This document shows, one piece after another, positions 12,101 through 25,600 of a DNA stretch of 64,000 nt. Positions within the stretch are counted from its first letter, which is position 1. Every line of letters starts with the position of its first letter. Source of the stretch: Rhipicephalus microplus (taxonomy: Eukaryota > Arthropoda > Arachnida > Ixodida > Ixodidae); assembly GCF_043290135.1 (NCBI RefSeq), contig NC_134707.1, forward strand, positions 143,531,319 through 143,595,318, read 5' to 3'. Position numbers and translations under genes: made by a program. The notes beneath the pieces are model-generated. The model was not told where the DNA came from, ran no database searches, and saw nothing but the letters and a program-made list of their open reading frames with translations.

Positions 12101-15020
12101 TCCGCAACTGGAAACTCCAGAGCCAGAAACTCTACAACTAGAAAAACCACATCTAGAAACTCCGCAACAACAAACTCTGCTACTAGAAACTCCACAAATA
12201 GAATTTCCGCAGCTAGAGACTCAACAACTAGAGACTCCTCAACTAAAAGCTCCACAACTAGACACTCCACAACTAGAAACTCCTCAACTAGAAACCCGAC
12301 AACTAGAAACTCAACAACTAGAAACTCCACACCAATAAATTCCTCAACTTGAAACTCCACAACTAAAACTCCACTACTAGAAACTCCACAACTAGAAACT
12401 CCGCAACTAGAAACTCCCCAACTAGAAACTGAACAACTAGAAACTCCACACCTATAAATTCCTCAACTTGAAACTCCACAACTAAAACTCCACTACTAGA
12501 AACTCCACAACTAGAAACTCCGCAACTAGAAACTCCCCAACTAGAAACTCCACAACTAGAATCTCTGCAACTAGAAACTCCGCAACTAGAAACTCTGCAA
12601 CTAGAAACTCCGCAACTAGAAACTCCACAGCTAGAAACCGCACAACTATAAACTTCACAACTAGCAACTCAACAACTATAGACTGCACAAATAAAGACTC
12701 CGCCACTAGAAACTCCACAGCTAGTAACTCCGCAACTAGAAACTTCACAACTTGAAACTCCGCCACTAGAATCTCCACAACTAGAAAACTCCGCAACTAG
12801 AAACTCTGCCACTAGAAACTCCACAGCTAGAAACTCCGCAACTTGAAACATCACAACTAGATACTCCACAACTACAAATTCCACAACTAGAAACTCCACA
12901 ACTAGAAACTCCACAACTAGAAACTCTGCAACTAGAAACTCCACAGCTAGAAACTTCACAACTTGATGCTTCGCAACAAGAAACTCGGCAACTAGAATCT
13001 CCACAACTAGAAACTATGCAACTGGAAACTCCGCAACTACAAACTACGCAACTAGAAACTTCACAGCTAGAAATTCCACAACTTGAGACTTCGCAAATAG
13101 AAACTAGTAAACTAGAAACTCAACAACTAGAAACTCCACAGCTAGAAACTCCACAACTAGAAACTCCACAACTTGAGAGTTCGCAACTAGAAAGTCCACA
13201 ACTAGAAACTCCACAACTAGAGACTCCACAACTAGAAACTCCACCACTAGAAACTCCACAACTACAAACCTCACAACTAGAAACTCCGCAACTGGAAACT
13301 CCAGAGCCAGAAACTCTACAACTAGAAAAACCACATCTAGAAACTCCGCAACAACAAACTCTGCAACTAGAAACTCCACAACTAGAATTTCCGCAGCTAG
13401 ATGCTCAACAACTAGAGACTCCTCAACTAAAAGCTCCACCACTAGACACTCCACAACTAGAAACTCCGCAACTAGAAACCCGACAACTAGAAACTCAACA
13501 ACTACAAACTCCACACCTATAAATTCCTCAACTTGAAACTCCACAACTAGAAACTCCACAACTAGAAACTCCACAACTAGAAGCTCCGCAACTAGAAACT
13601 CCCCAACTAGAAACTTCACAACTAGAAACTCTGCAGCTAGAAACTCCGCAACTAGAAACTGCAAATAGAAACTCCGCAACTAGAAACTCCACAACTTGAA
13701 ACTCTGCAAATCGAAACTCTGCAAATAGAAAATCTACAACTAGAAACTCGAAAACTAAAAACTCCATCTAGAAACTCTACAACTAGAAACTTCACAACTA
13801 GAAACTCCACAAATGCGAACTCCAAAATTTAGACTCCACAACTAGAAACTACACAGATTGAAGTTCCACAACTAGCATCTCCCCAACTGAAAATTCCGCC
13901 ACTAGAAACTCTGCCACTAGAAACTTTACAGCTAGAAACTCCACAACTTGAGACTTCGCAAGTAGAAACTCGTCAACTGGAAACTCAACCACTAGAAACT
14001 CCACAGCTAGAAACTCCACAACTAGAAACTCCACAACTTGAAACCCAACAAATAGATACTCCACAACTACAGACTCCACAACTTGAAACACCACAACTAG
14101 ATACTCCACAACTACAAATTCCACAACTAGAAACTCCACAACTAGAAACTCCGCCACTAGAAACTCCCCACTAGAAACTTCACAACTAGAATCTCTGCAA
14201 CTAGAAACTCCGCAAGTAGAAGCTCTGCAACTAGAAACTCCGCAACTAGAAACTCCACAGCTAGAAACTCCACAACTTGAAACACCACAACTAGATACTC
14301 CACAACTAAAGATTCCACAACTAGAAACTCCACAACTAGAAACTCCGCAACAAGAAACTCAACAGCTAGAAACTCCAACACTTGAGACTTCGCAACAAGA
14401 AACTCAGCAACTAGAATCTCCACAACTAGAAACTCTGCAACTAGAAACTCCGCAACTACAAACTGAACAAATAGAGACTGCACAACTAGAGACTCCGCAA
14501 CTAGAAACTCCGCAGCTAGCAACTCCGCAACTGGAAACTCCGCAACTTGAAACTCTGCAACTAGAAACTTTACAGCTAGAAACTCCACAACTTGAGACTT
14601 CGCAAATAGAAACTCGTCAACTGGAAACTCAACCACTAGAAACTCCACAGCTAGAAACTCCACAACTAGAAACTCCACAACTTGAAACCCAACAAATAGA
14701 TACTCCACAACTACAGACTCCACAACTTGAAACACCACAACTAGATACTCCACAACTACAAATTCCGCAACTAGAAACTCCACAACTAGAAACTCCACAA
14801 CCAGAATCTCTGCAACTAGAAACTCCGCAACTAGAAACTGCACAGCTAGAAACCCCACAACTATAAACTTCACAACTAGCAACTCAACAACTAGAGACTG
14901 CTCAACTAGAGACTTCGCAACTAGAAACTCCACAGCTAGTAACTCCGCAACTAGAAACTCCACAACTTGAAACTCCGCCACTAGAAGCTCCACAACTAGA
15001 AAACTCCGCAACTAGAAACT
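12101..15020. repeat. 2.9-kb tandem duplication, right unit
   Basis: This is the head-to-tail copy of the preceding unit. At the two informative indels (one 15-bp monomer and 3 bp) it keeps the same state as block A copy 1, so the left unit carries the derived deletions. From about 15,020 the order of variants no longer follows the left unit. Confidence 0.88.
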
Positions 15021-16950
15021 CCGCAACTAGAAACTTCACAACTAGAGACTCCACAACTTGAAACAATACAACTAGATACTCCACAACTACTAAATCCACA
15101 ACTAGAAACTCCACAACTAGAAACACCACATCTGGAAACTCCGCAACAACAAACTCTGCAACCAGAAACTCCACAACTAGAATGTTCACAGCTAGAGACT
15201 CAACAACTAGAGACTCCTCCACTAAAAGCTCCACAACTAGAAACTCCACAACTAGAAACTCCGCAACTTGAAACCCGACAACTAGAAACTCAAAACCTAG
15301 AAACTCCACACCTATAAATTCCTCAACTTGAAACTCCACAACTCGAAACTCTGCAACTAGAAAATCCACAACTATAAACTCAAGTAGAAACTCCCCAACT
15401 GGAAACTCTGCAACTAGAAACTCCGCAACTAGAAACTTCACACCTAGAAACTCCACAACTTGAAACACCACAACTAGATACTCCACAACCACAAATTGCA
15501 CAACTAGAAACTCCACAACCAGAAACTCCGAAACTAGAAACTCCGCAGCTAAAAACTTCACAACTTGAGACTTCGCAACTAGAAACTCGGCAACTAGAAT
15601 CTCCACAACTAGAAACTCTGCGACTAGAAAATCCGCAACTACAAACTCCGCAACCTGAAACTCCGCAACTAGAAACTCCACAGCTAGAAACTTCACAACT
15701 TGAGACTTCGCAACCAGAAACTCGGCAACTAGAATCTCCACAACTAGAAACTCTGCAACTAGAAACTCCGCAACTAGAAACTCCACAGCTAGAAACTCCA
15801 CAACTAGGAACTCCACAACTAGAAACTCCACACCTATTATTTCAACAACTTGAAACTCCACAACTAAAACTCCACAACTAAAACTTCACAGCTAGAAACT
15901 CCACAACTAGAAACTCCGCAACTAGACTCTCCCCAACTAGAAACTCCCCAACTAGAAACTCTGCAACTAGAAACTCCGCAACTAGAAACTCTGCAACTAG
16001 AAACTCCGTAACTAGAAACTCCACAGCTAGAAACCCCACAACTATAAACTTCACAACTAGAAGCTCAAGAACTAGAGACTGCACAACTGGAAACTCCACA
16101 ACTAGAAAACTTCGCAGCTAGAAACTCTGAAACTAGATACTCCGCAACTAGAAACTCCATAGCTAGAAACTCCTCAACTTGAAACACCACAACTAGACAC
16201 TCCACAACTACAAATTCCACAACTAGAAACTCGACAACTGGAAACTCCGCAACTACAAACTCCGCAACTAGAAACTTTACAGCTAGAAACTCCACAACTT
16301 GAGACTTCGCAACTAGAAACTCTGCTACAAGAAATTCCGCAACGAGAATCTCCACAGCTAGTAACTCCGCAACTAGAAACTCCACAACTTGAAACTCCGC
16401 CTCTAGAATCTCCACAACTTGAAAACTCCGCAACTAGAAACTCTGCAACCAGAAACTCCGCAACTAGAAACTCCACAGCTAGAAACTCCACAACTTGAAA
16501 CACCACAACTAGATACTCCACAACTACAAATTGCACAACTAGAAACTCCCCAACTAGAAACTCCGCAACTAGAAACCCCGCAGCTAGAAACTCCACAATT
16601 ACGAACCCCACAACTACGAACCCCACTACTAGCAACTCCACAACTAGAAACTCCACAATTAGAAACTCCACAACTTGAGACTTCGCAACTACAAACTCCA
16701 CAACTAGAAACCTCACTACTAGAGTCTCCAAAACTAGAAACTCCACAACTACAAACTCCACAACTAGAAACTCCACAACTACGAACCTCGCAACTAGAAA
16801 CTCCACAACTTGAAACTCTGCAACTAGAAACTCCACAACTAGAAAAGTCCGCAACTAGAAACTCTGCAACTAAAAACTCCGCAACTAGAAACTCCAGAGA
16901 CAGAAACTCCACAACTTGAAACACCACAACTATATACTCCTCAACTACAA
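15020..16950. repeat. Satellite stretch with no long copy elsewhere in the window
   Basis: This is ordinary 15-bp monomers, but I could not match it as an ordered block of more than a few hundred bases to another part of the window. It includes a CTATAAATTCC landmark near 15,313 and a locally distinctive run near 16,600-16,760 with several CTACGAACC monomers. It holds no gene or non-repeat sequence. Confidence 0.6.
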
Positions 16951-19900
16951 ATTTCACAACTAGAAACTCAACAACTAGAAACTCCGCAACTTGAGACTTC
17001 GCAACTAGAAATTCGGCAACTAGAATCTCCACAACTAGAAACTCTGCAACTAGAAACTCCGCAACTAGAAACTCCACAGCTAGAAACTCAACAACTAGAG
17101 ACTCCACAACTAGAAACTCCACAACTAGAAACTCCACAACTAGAGACTCCACAACTAGAAACTCCATAACTACAAACCCGACAACTAGAATTTACACAAC
17201 TAGAAACTCCACAACTTGAGAGTTCGCAACTAGAAACTCCACAACTAGAAACTCCACAACTAGAGACTCCACAACTAGAAACTCCACCACTAGAAACTCC
17301 ACAACTACGAACCTCACAACTAGAAATTCCACAACTAGAAACTCCACAGCCAGAAACTCCACAACTAGAAACTTCACATCTAGAAACTCCGCAACAACAA
17401 ACTCCACAACTAGAAACTCCACAACTAGAAATTTCACAACTAGAGACTCAACAACTAGAGACTCCTCAACTAAAAGCTCCACAACTAGAAACTTTACAAC
17501 TAGAAACTCCGCAACTAGAAACACGACAACTAGAAACTCAACAACTAGAAACTCCACACCTATTATTTCAACACCTTGAAACTCCACAACTAAAACTCCA
17601 CAACTAAAACTTCACAACTAGAAACTCCACAACTAGAAACTCCGCAACTAGACTCTCCCCAACTAGAAACTCTGCAACTAGAAACTCCGCAACTAGAAAC
17701 TCTGCAACTAGAAACTCCGTAACTAGAAACTCCACAGCTAGAAACCCCACAACTATAAACTTCCCAACTAGAAACTCCACAACTATAAACTCCGCAACTA
17801 GACTCTCCCCAACTAGAAACTCCCCAACTAGAAACTCTGCAACTAGAAACTCCGCAACTAGAAACTCTGCAACTAGAAACTCCACAACTAGAAACTCCGC
17901 AACTAGAAACCCGACCACTAGAAACTCCACAAATAGGAACTCCACACCTATATATTCCACAACTTGAAACTCCACAGCTAGAAACTCCACAACTAGAAAT
18001 TCCATAACTGGAAACTCCACAGCTAGAAAGTCCACAGCTAGAAACTCTGCAACTAGAAACTCCGCAACTAGAAACTCCACAGCTAGAAAATCCACCACTA
18101 GAAACTCAACAACTAGCAACTCCACAACTACAGACTCCGCAACTAGAAAACTCCGCAACTAGAAACTCCCAACTAGACACTCCACAACTAGAAACTCAAC
18201 AACTTCAAAATCCACAACTAGAAACTCCACAATTTGAAACTCCACAACTAGATACTACTCAACTATGAATTCCACAACTAGAAACTCCACAACTAGAAAC
18301 TCCGCAACTAGAAGCTCCGCAACTAGAATTTCCACAGCTAGAAACTCCACAACTTGAGACTTCGCAACTAGAAACTCGGCAACTAGAAACCCGACAACCA
18401 CAAACTCCACAACTAGAAACTCCACAAGTTTAAACCCAAAAAATAGATACTCCAAAACTACAGACTCCACAACTAGAAACTCCCCAACTAGAAACTCCAC
18501 AACTTGAAACTCCGCAACTAGAAACTCCACAACTAGAAACTCTGCAACTAGAAACTCCGCAACTAGAAACTCCACAACTAAAACTCCACAAGTAAAAACT
18601 CCACAACTAGAAACTCCGCAACTAGAAACTCCACAACTAGACACTCAACAACTAGAAACTCCACACCTATAAATTCCACAACTAAAACTCCACAACTAGA
18701 AACTCCACAACTAGAAACTCCACAACTAGAAACTCCGTAACTAGAAACTCCCAAACTAGAAACTCCACAACTCGAAACTCTGCAGCTAGAAACTCCGCAA
18801 CTAGAAACTCGGCAAATAGAAACTCCGCAGGTAGAAACCCCTCAACTATAATCTTCACAACTAGAAACTCAACAAATAGAGACTGCACATCTAGAGACTC
18901 CGCAACTAGAAACTCCGCAGCTAGAAACTCCGCAACTAGAAACTCCACAACTTGAAACTCTGCAAATCGAAACTTTGCAACTAGAAAATCCACAACTCTG
19001 AACTCAAGTAGAAACTCTCCAACTGGAAACTCCGCAACTAGAAACTCCGCAACTAGAAAATCCACAACTAGAAACTTCACAACTAGAGACTGCACAACTA
19101 GAGACTTTGCATTTAGAAACTCCTCAGATAGAAACTACACAACTAGAAACTCCTCGACTAGAGATTCCATAAGTAGAAACTCCACAGCTAGAATTTCCAA
19201 AACTAGAATTCCCACAACTAGAAACTCCACAAATAGGAACTCTGCAAATAGAAAATCTACAACTAGAAACTCGAAAACTAAAAACTCCAACTAGAAACTC
19301 CACAACTAGAAACTTCACAACTAGAAACTTCACAAATGGACACTACATTTAGAAACTCCACAACTAGAGACTCCACAACTAGGAACTCCACAAATTGAGA
19401 CTCCACAACTAGAAACTACACAGATTGAAACACCACAACATGAAACTCCACAACCAGAAACTCCACAACTAGAAACTCCGCAACTAAATACTCCAACACT
19501 AGAAAATCCACAACTAGAAACTCCACAACTAGAAACTCCGCAACTAGAAACACAACCACTACAAACTCCGCAAATAGAAACTCCACACCTAAAAATTCCA
19601 CAACTTGAAACTCCACAGCTAGAAACTCCACAACTAGAAATTCCATAACTGGAAACTCCACAGCTAGAAAGTCCACAACTAGAAACTCTGCAACTAGAAA
19701 CTCCGCAACTAGAAACTCCACAGCTAGAAAATCCGCTACTAGAAACTCCACAACTAGAAACTCCACAACTACAGACTCCGCAACTAGAAAACTCCGCAAC
19801 TAGAAACTCCCAACTAGACACTCCGCAACTAGGAACTCTACAACTTCAAAATCCACAACTAGAAACTCCACAATTTGAAACTCCACAACTAGATACTCCA

Positions 19901-22616
19901 CAACTACGAATTCCACAACTAGAAACTCAACAACTAGAAACTCCGCAACTAGAAGCTCCGCAACTAGAATTTCCACAGCTAGAAACTCCACAACTTGAGA
20001 CTTCGCAACTAGAAACTCGGCATCTAGAAATCCGACAACCAGAAACTCCCCAACTAGAAACTCCACAACTTGAAACAACGCAAATAGAAACTCCAAAACT
20101 AGAAACTCCACAACTAGAAAACTCCGCAACGTGAAACTCTGCAACTAGAAACTCCGCAATTAGAAACTCCACAGTTAGAAACTTCACTACTTGAAACACC
20201 ACAACTAGATACTCCACAACTACGAATTCCACAACTACGAATTCCGCAACTAGAAACTCCACAACTGAAAACTCCGCAACTAGAAACTCCACAACTTGAA
20301 ACTCTGCAACTCGAAACTCTGCAACTAGCAAATCCACAACTATAAACCCAAGTTGAAACTCCCCAACTGGAAACTCCGCAACTAGAAACTCCGCAACTAG
20401 AAACTCCCCAACAAGAAACTCCACAACTAGAAACTCCACAACTAGAAACTTCACAACTAGAAACTCCACAACTAGATATACCATAAGTAGAAACTCCACA
20501 GCTAGAATTTCCACAGCTAGAATTTCCACAACTAGAAACTCCACAACTAGAAACTCCACAACTAGAAACTCCGCAACTAGAAACTCCCAAACTAGAAACT
20601 CCACAACTAGAAACTCTGCAGCTAGAAACTCCGCAACTAGAAACTCTGCAAATAGAAACTCCGCAGGTAGAAACCCCTCAACTATAAACTTCACGACTAG
20701 AAACTCAACAAATAGAGACTGCACATCTAGAGACTCCGCAACTAGAAACTCCGCAGCTAGAAACTCCGCAACTAGAAACTCCACAACTTGAAACTATACA
20801 TACGAAATTCTGCAACTAGAAAATCCACAACTATAAACTCAAGTAGAAACTCTCCAACTGAAAACTCCGCAACTAGAAACTCCCCAACAAGAAACTCCAC
20901 AACTAGAAACTCCACAACTAGAGACTGCACAACTAGAGACTTTGCATTTAAAAACTCCTCAGATAGAAACTACACAACTAGAAACTCCTCGACTATGGAT
21001 TCCATAAGTAGAAACTCCAAAGCTAGAATTTCCAAAACTAGAAACCCCACAACTAGAAACTCCACAAATAGGAACTCTGCAAATAGAAAATCTACAACTA
21101 GAAACTCGAAAACTAAAAACACCATCTAGAAACTCTACAACTAGAAACTTCACAACTAGAAACTCCACAAATACGAACTCCAAAATTGAGACTCCACAAC
21201 TAGAAACTACACAGATTGAAGTTCCACAACTAGAAACTCCACAACTGAAAACTCTACCACTAGAAACTTTACAGCTAGAAACTCCACAACTTGAGACTTC
21301 GCAAATAGAAACTCGTCAACTGAAAACTCAACCACTAGAAACTCCACAGCTAGAAACTCCACAACCAGAAACTCCACAACTAGAAACTCCACAACTAGAA
21401 ACACCACATCTAGAAACTCCGCAACAACAAACTCTGCAACCAGAAACTCCACAACTAGAATTTCCGCAGCTAGAGACTCAACAAATAGAGACTCCTCAAC
21501 TAAAAGCTCCACAACTAGAAACTCCACAACTTAAAACTCCACAAGTTGAAACCCGACAACTAGAAACTCAACAACAGGAAACTCCACACCTATAAATTCC
21601 TCAACTTGAAACTCCACAACTAAATATTTCATAAGTAGAAACTCCACAGCTAGAATTTCCACAACTAGAAACCCCACATTTAGAAACTACACAGATTGAA
21701 ATTACACAACTAGAAACTCCACAACTGGAAACTCCGCAACTAGAAACTCTGCAACCGGAAACTTTACAGCTAGAAACTCCACAACTTGAGACTTCGCAAA
21801 TAGAAACTCGTCAACTGGAAACTCAACCACTAGAAACTCCACAGCTAGAAACTCCACAACTAGAAACTCCAGAACTTGAAACCAAACAAATAGATACTCC
21901 ACAACTACAGACTCCACAACTTGAAACACCACAACTAGATACTCCGCATCTACAACTTCCGCAACTAGAAACTCCACAACCGGAAATTCCGGAACTAGAA
22001 GTTCCCCAACTGGAACTCCACAACTAGAATCTCTGCAAATAGAAACTCCGCAACTAGAAAATCCACAGCTAGAAACCCCACAACTATAAACTTCACAACT
22101 AGCAACTCAACAACTAGAGACTGCACAACTAGGGACTCCGCCACTAGAAACTCAACAGCTAGTAACTCCGCAACTAGAAACTCCACAACTTGAAACTCCG
22201 CCACTAGAAGCTCCACAACTAGAAAACTCCGCAACTAGAAACTCTGCAACAAGAAACTCCGCAACTAGAAACTCCACAGCTAGAGACTCCACAACTTGAA
22301 ACACCACATCTGGAAACTACGCAACAACAAACTCTGCAACCACAAACTCCACAACTAGAAATTCCACAGCTAGAAACCGCACAACTATAAACTTCACAAC
22401 TAGCAACTCAACAACTATAGACTGCACAAATAAAGACTCCGCAACTAGAAACTCCACAGCTAGTAACTCCGCAACTAGAAACTTCACAACTTGAAACTCC
22501 GCCACTAGAATCTCCACAACTAGAAAACTCCGCAACTAGAAACTCTGCCACTAGAAACTCCACAGCTAGAAACTCCACAACTTGAAACTTCACAACTAGA
22601 TACTCCACAACTACAA
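16950..22616. repeat. Tandem duplication of a ~6.65-kb unit, left copy (deleted)
   Basis: The copy matches 22,617 onward at an offset of 5,666 bp (5,668 after a 2-bp loss near 19,343, where CACTACATTT replaces CACTCTACATTT). At about 22,361 the offset jumps to 6,640 bp, because 22,361-22,632 matches 29,001-29,272. The left copy therefore lacks about 972 bp that the right copy has at about 28,030-29,000. That missing piece is also present in block A copies near 1.6-2.6 kb, so it was probably deleted here. Apart from this, I saw only scattered single-base differences. Confidence 0.88.
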
Positions 22617-25600
22617 ATTCCACAACTAGAAACTCAACAACTAGAAACTCCGCAACTTGAGACTTCGCAACTAGAAATTCGGCAACTAGAATCTCCACAA
22701 CTAGAAACTCTGCAACTAGAAACTCCGCAACTAGAAACTCCACAGCTAGAAACTCAACAACTAGAGACTCCACAACTAGAAACTCCACAACTAGAAACTC
22801 CACAACTAGAGACTCCACAACTAGAAACTCCATAACTACAAACCCGACAACTAGAATTTACACAACTAGAAACTCCACAACTTGAGAGTTCGCAACTAGA
22901 AACTCCACAACTAGAAACTCCACAACTAGAGACTCCACAACTAGAAACTCCACCACTAGAAACTCCACAACTACGAACCTCACAACTAGAAATTCCACAA
23001 CTAGAAACTCCACAGCCAGAAACTCCACAACTAGAAACTTCACATCTAGAAACTCCGCAACAACAAACTCCACAACTAGAAACTCCACAACTAGAAATTT
23101 CACAACTAGAGACTCAACAACTAGAGACTCCTCAACTAAAAGCTCCACAACTAGAAACTTTACAACTAGAAACTCCACAACTAGAAACACGACAACTAGA
23201 AACTCAACAACTAGAAACTCCACACCTATTATTTCAACACCTTGAAACTCCACAACTAAAACTCCACAACTAAAACTTCACAACTAGAAACTCCACAACT
23301 AGAAACTCCGCAACTAGACTCTCCCCAACTAGAAACTCTGCAACTAGAAACTCCGCAACTAGAAACTCTGCAACTAGAAACTCCGTAACTAGAAACTCCA
23401 CAGCTAGAAACCCCACAACTATAAACTTCCCAACTAGAAACTCCACAACTATAAACTCCGCAACTAGACTCTCCCCAACTAGAAACTCCCCAACTAGAAA
23501 CTCTGCAACTAGAAACTCCGCAACTAGAAACTCTGCAACTAGAAACTCCACAACTAGAAACTCCGCAACTAGAAACCCGACCACTAGAAACTCCACAAAT
23601 AGGAACTCCACACCTATATATTCCACAACTTGAAACTCCACAGCTAGAAACTCCACAACTAGAAATTCCATAACTGGAAACTCCACAGCTAGAAAGTCCA
23701 CAGCTAGAAACTCTGCAACTAGAAACTCCGCAACTAGAAACTCCACAGCTAGAAAATCCACCACTAGAAACTCAACAACTAGCAACTCCACAACTACAGA
23801 CTCCGCAACTAGAAAACTCCGCAACTAGAAACTCCCAACTAGACACTCCACAACTAGAAACTCAACAACTTCAAAATCCACAACTAGAAACTCCACAATT
23901 TGAAACTCCACAACTAGATACTACTCAACTATGAATTCCACAACTAGAAACTCCACAACTAGAAACTCCGCAACTAGAAGCTCCGCAACTAGAATTTCCA
24001 CAGCTAGAAACTCCACAACTTGAGACTTCGCAACTAGAAACTCGGCAACTAGAAACCCGACAACCACAAACTCCACAACTAGAAACTCCACAAGTTTAAA
24101 CCCAAAAAATAGATACTCCAAAACTACAGACTCCACAACTAGAAACTCCCCAACTAGAAACTCCACAACTTGAAACTCCGCAACTAGAAACTCCACAACT
24201 AGAAACTCTGCAACTAGAAACTCCGCAACTAGAAACTCCACAACTAAAACTCCACAAGTAGAAACTCCACAACTAGAAACTCCGCAACTAGAAACTCCAC
24301 AACTAGACACTCAACAACTAGCAACTCCACACCTATAAATTCCACAACTAAAACTCCACAACTAGAAACTCCACAACTAGAAACTCCACAACTAGAAACT
24401 CCGTAACTAGAAACTCCCAAACTAGAAACTCCACAACTCGAAACTCTGCAGCTAGAAACTCCGCAACTAGAAACTCGGCAAATAGAAACTCCGCAGGTAG
24501 AAACCCCTCAACTATAATCTTCACAACTAGAAACTCAACAAATAGAGACTGCACATCTAGAGACTCCGCAACTAGAAACTCCGCAGCTAGAAACTCCGCA
24601 ACTAGAAACTCCACAACTTGAAACTCTGCAAATCGAAACTTTGCAACTAGAAAATCCACAACTCTGAACTCAAGTAGAAACTCTCCAACTGGAAACTCCG
24701 CAACTAGAAACTCCGCAACTAGAAAATCCACAACTAGAAACTTCACAACTAGAGACTGCACAACTAGAGACTTTGCATTTAGAAACTCCTCAGATAGAAA
24801 CTACACAACTAGAAACTCCTCGACTAGAGATTCCATAAGTAGAAACTCCACAGCTAGAATTTCCAAAACTAGAATTCCCACAACTAGAAACTCCACAAAT
24901 AGGAACTCTGCAAATAGAAAATCTACAACTAGAAACTCGAAAACTAAAAACTCCAACTAGAAACTCCACAACTAGAAACTTCACAACTAGAAACTTCACA
25001 AATGGACACTCTACATTTAGAAACTCCACAACTAGAGACTCCACAACTAGGAACTCCACAAATTGAGACTCCACAACTAGAAACTACACAGATTGAAACA
25101 CCACAACATGAAACTCCACAACCAGAAACTCCACAACTAGAAACTCCGCAACTAAATACTCCAACACTAGAAAATCCACAACTAGAAACTCCACAACTAG
25201 AAACTCCGCAACTAGAAACACAACCACTACAAACTCCGCAAATAGAAACTCCACACCTAAAAATTCCACAACTTGAAACTCCACAGCTAGAAACTCCACA
25301 ACTAGAAATTCCATAACTGGAAACTCCACAGCTAGAAAGTCCACAACTAGAAACTCTGCAACTAGAAACTCCGCAACTAGAAACTCCACAGCTAGAAAAT
25401 CCGCTACTAGAAACTCCACAACTAGAAACTCCACAACTACAGACTCCGCAACTAGAAAACTCCGCAACTAGAAACTCCCAACTAGACACTCCGCAACTAG
25501 GAACTCTACAACTTCAAAATCCACAACTAGAAACTCCACAATTTGAAACTCCACAACTAGATACTCCACAACTACGAATTCCACAACTAGAAACTCAACA

